The notes under the pieces were generated by a model, which searched no databases, was not told the DNA's origin, and saw nothing but the letters and a program-made list of their open reading frames with translations. Position numbers and translations under genes: made by a program. Shown here piece after piece: positions 61,889 through 64,000 of a DNA stretch of 64,000 nt (positions are counted from its first letter, which is position 1; every line of letters begins with the position of its first letter). This DNA comes from an uncultured Prevotella sp. (GTDB lineage: Bacteria; Bacteroidota; Bacteroidia; Bacteroidales; Bacteroidaceae): assembly GCA_945873145.1 (NCBI GenBank), contig CAMCBZ010000001.1, forward strand, positions 124,001 to 188,000. Reading direction: 5' to 3'.

Positions 61889-63403
61889 TTATTTCTCTCT
61901 GCCGCTGAAGTGGGCTCTCATGGGCTCCATATCCTGCACGATCTCCATTGTACCGATATATTTGCCTGTAGCATCACGTACAGCCATGTAGGTGATGAGC
62001 ATGGACTTACCGTTTTTCTCAAGCCATACGGGCACTTTGTCGCGTTTCCCGTCACGGAAATCCTGTATGATCGCCCTTACCATTGGCTCGATCTTGGGAG
62101 GATGGCAGGTGAAGACCTCGCGTCCTAATGCCGACAGCGGCCTTTTGAAGGCTTTTGTCGTGAAGGGCTGGTTGAAGTAACGATTGATGTTGTCTGCGTC
62201 GACAAAGGTGATCTCGACGGGCAGCGCATCGAGCAGGGCAGTGAGCTGCTCCACGGTCAGTGACCCGCCAGGCATCTGTATCCGCCCTTCACTTAAGGCT
62301 GCACTCTCTGTTGTCTCCTTCTGATGGATTTGATCGAAGAAAGCCTCTCCCTCATCCCAGCGCTCCGAAACCACTCCTAAGCACGCTTCGTAGCCCTTGC
62401 TGTCGGCATACATCTGTCTCCAGTCGGCGTCAGAGAAGTTGGCGGCAGACACGGGGAAGAGAATTCTGTTTTCCTTGAATGTCATCTCGCGGACGCGTTT
62501 CGCCACAGCTGCGACACGCTCTCTCCATTCCTCACCGGGCATGGCTCCGTCAGATGCTTGCTTGACGAGCGTGGCAAGCTCCGCACGTATCTCGTCGTCG
62601 ATGGTCCACATCATCTGCGACGGACCGTAGATGCCATACTTCACATTGAGCACAGGGTAGATGAGATCACCTTTTTTGGCATAGTGAATGGCGATGCCGC
62701 GTGCCTTTTGCAACGCTTCTGCGATGTCTGCCACATTCGCTTCGCGGTTCAGTAGACTTTCTACTTCATCGAGTATACCGACGATGGCCTCGTTTTCGCG
62801 GTATAGCGTCTGCAGGGGATGGCCCGTGACGGCTCTCAGTGCAGCCGTCTTGTCTCTGTTCTCTCCGGCCTGACCGATCATCATGCGCTCTTGGTCGTGA
62901 TGCAGACCCTGGTGCAGGCTATCGTTGCTCACGCCCTCTTGCGTGCCATGAAAAAGGGCTGAGTGGATGTCGCACAACTCCTTGATCTTCTTCACCGGCT
63001 CGCCGTCGCGGATCAGTTCCTGTTCAGCCTTCATGATCTCTGTGGCTTTGACGTCCTTGAAGTTCTTGACAAAATCGGCACGTACGGCAGCCATTGCCTC
63101 GCCTTTGTTGAGCCGTTGCAGATAATCCTTGATCTGCGAGGCCATGTGCGATGTTTCGGGCTTGTCATCTGCGTTGCCGTCCTTAACGATGAATCCGTTG
63201 TCTTGCAGTGCCTTGACGATTTGCTTCAGTGCGATGCCTTTCATCGAAGCTCCTCTCGGAATCGTCATCATCTTGCCCACAGAGTGTCTTACAGCCTTCT
63301 TGCTGATCTCGGTGAAGCCGAGTGATGTCAGGATGTCGATGATTTCAGGATATTTTTGTGTGAGCTCGTAAACGCTCTCTTTCAGATTGATGATTTTCTC
63401 CAT
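61889..63403 (-). CDS. DUF1858-DUF438-hemerythrin-PAS protein
   Basis: A 504-residue cytoplasmic sensor-like protein with four parts. DUF1858-like (about 1-75, YPEIIDILTSLGFTEISKK). DUF438 (about 85-155, LQRLNKGEAMAAVRADFVKNF). A hemerythrin-like helical bundle (about 190-330, GHPLQTLYRENEAIVGILDEVE, HYAKKGDLIYPVLNVKYG and ENRILFPVSA). A PAS domain (about 385-495, LLDALPVEITFVDADNINRYFNQ). Such proteins probably sense redox state, NO or oxygen, but the role is not established. A TATCTTTG -7 element lies at the complement of 63498-63505. It is transcribed against the sigma factor and divergent from the partial gene at the right edge. Confidence 0.88.
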   Translation of the reverse strand: MEKIINLKESVYELTQKYPEIIDILTSLGFTEISKKAVRHSVGKMMTIPRGASMKGIALKQIVKALQDNGFIVKDGNADDKPETSHMASQIKDYLQRLNKGEAMAAVRADFVKNFKDVKATEIMKAEQELIRDGEPVKKIKELCDIHSALFHGTQEGVSNDSLHQGLHHDQERMMIGQAGENRDKTAALRAVTGHPLQTLYRENEAIVGILDEVESLLNREANVADIAEALQKARGIAIHYAKKGDLIYPVLNVKYGIYGPSQMMWTIDDEIRAELATLVKQASDGAMPGEEWRERVAAVAKRVREMTFKENRILFPVSAANFSDADWRQMYADSKGYEACLGVVSERWDEGEAFFDQIHQKETTESAALSEGRIQMPGGSLTVEQLTALLDALPVEITFVDADNINRYFNQPFTTKAFKRPLSALGREVFTCHPPKIEPMVRAIIQDFRDGKRDKVPVWLEKNGKSMLITYMAVRDATGKYIGTMEIVQDMEPMRAHFSGREK

Positions 63404-63634
63404 AGTCGTTTTCTTTTCTTTGTTTGCTTCTATATAACAAGACCGATAAGGCCGTTATTTACCGCCTTTGTTTTCGGCTTGTCCAAAAAGTTGGCTGCAA
63501 AGATAGAGACTTTGCAAGAGTTGGCTTGGTAACAAATGTTCCCTAAGTACGCACATTTACGCTACTTTAACAGGTTGTGAAAGACCGGATAGCGCTTTTT
63601 TATGGTTATCAAATGTTAAATATGGAATTCCCCT

Positions 63635-63659
63635 GTAACTTTTATCCTTTTCCCTCGTC
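63635..63659 (+). promoter_or_regulatory. ECF-sigma-type promoter
   Basis: GTAAC (63635-63639), a 16-base spacer and CGTC (63656-63659). This is the general ECF promoter form (AAC core at -35, CGTC at -10) and unlike the TTTG/TAnnTTTG housekeeping type. It is 24 bases ahead of the start of the putative anti-sigma gene. Confidence 0.5.
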
Positions 63660-63682
63660 ATCTAAGTGTAAATGCAAGAATA

Positions 63683-64000
63683 ATGATGGACTACAAGTAT
63701 ATCAATCAGCTTTTGGAGCGCTATTGGCGCTGCGAGACTTCCTTGGAAGAGGAAGACATCTTGCGGGCGTTCTTTAGTCAGGCCGACATTCCCGCCGACT
63801 TGAAGCGCTACCAGCCGCTATTCGCCTACCAGCGCGAAGAGCCGAAGGTTGATGTGCTCGGTGATGACTTCGACAAGAAGATCCTCGCCATGACAGAGGA
63901 GCCCAAGGTGGTCAAGGCACGCATCGTCTCGATGCCACAGCGCCTGCGCCCGATCTTCAAGGCCGCTGCCATTGTCGCCATCGTCCTGACCCTTGGCAAT
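63683..64000 (+). CDS. putative membrane-anchored anti-sigma or sigma-partner protein (partial)
   Basis: An open frame from ATG (63683) to the window edge, 106 codons so far: MMDYKYINQLLERYWRCE and onward. It has an acidic helical N-terminal region, a segment KVVKARIVSMPQRLR, and a hydrophobic start of a membrane helix (AAAIVAIVLTL) at the edge. Short proteins starting this way accompany ECF sigma factors in Bacteroidota, as I recall. The gene is probably the partner of the sigma factor at 61329, displaced by the DUF438 gene. It is preceded by a sigma-ECF-like promoter. The C-terminus is outside the window. Confidence 0.6.
   Translation, partial: MMDYKYINQLLERYWRCETSLEEEDILRAFFSQADIPADLKRYQPLFAYQREEPKVDVLGDDFDKKILAMTEEPKVVKARIVSMPQRLRPIFKAAAIVAIVLTLGN

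Overview
The window reads as a chromosomal segment of a Bacteroidota bacterium, most likely Prevotellaceae (Prevotella, Segatella or a relative). Protein families typical of that group are present: the fumarate reductase/succinate dehydrogenase trio, ParE with its neighbours, DUF2851, PCMD and calycin-like surface proteins, DUF4369 thioredoxins, and the DUF1858-DUF438-PAS protein. Promoters follow the Bacteroidota TTTG-N19-21-TAnnTTTG pattern (for example 2099-2129, 6201-6233, 7624-7654, 30528-30559), and Shine-Dalgarno sequences are mostly absent. I saw no rRNA, tRNA, CRISPR array or intact transposon. Layout. 1-5.7 kb: start of a probable apt gene, a parS-like palindrome, mnmG, then frdCAB/sdhCAB. 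6-12 kb: a 38-residue small-protein gene, a THUMP-like methyltransferase, an acetyltransferase-like protein, parE, coaD and ybeY. 12.2-19.8 kb (minus): a solo AraC DNA-binding domain, S41 peptidase, ruvB, dusB, dprA, an acyl-CoA thioesterase and DUF2851. 20-23.6 kb (minus): a three-gene cell-surface operon (PCMD lipoprotein, beta-barrel, calycin-like protein with a sorting-type tail). 23.7-27.3 kb: dapB, signal peptidase I, a degenerate signal-peptidase paralogue and a WbqC protein. 27.9-32.9 kb: M16 peptidase, PfkB kinase and pnp. 33-35 kb: Fic protein and Dps. 35.2-44.6 kb: a mannan-utilisation locus. 44.7-49.9 kb: a surface-polysaccharide phosphotransferase, a nucleoside-recognition (SpmA/SpmB-like) protein, a flippase and an SDR enzyme. 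50-55 kb: a degraded DUF1016 fragment, a DEAD-box helicase with a structured leader, two TlpA-like proteins and a NUDIX hydrolase. 55.5-64 kb: topA, aroK, speA, argB, an ECF sigma factor, a DUF438 protein, and the start of a putative anti-sigma gene behind a sigma-ECF-like promoter. The clearest metabolic story is the minus-strand mannan operon (42419 down to 35261): acetyl esterase, GH26 mannanase, GH130 mannosylglucose phosphorylase, sugar symporter, AGE-family epimerase and AraC regulator, with a second (SGNH) acetyl esterase diverging from it. In order, the enzymes would deacetylate mannan, release mannobiose, import it, epimerise it to mannosylglucose and phosphorolyse it. No SusC/SusD pair is visible. 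The most unusual items are: the adjacent signal-peptidase paralogue that lacks both catalytic residues but has a cysteine cluster; the parS-like site beside mnmG; the sigma/anti-sigma pair split by an opposing gene; a leader-peptide-plus-hairpin upstream of the DEAD-box helicase; a small-protein gene with its own promoter and terminator; and a recurring TATATATAATAAGG motif between genes.
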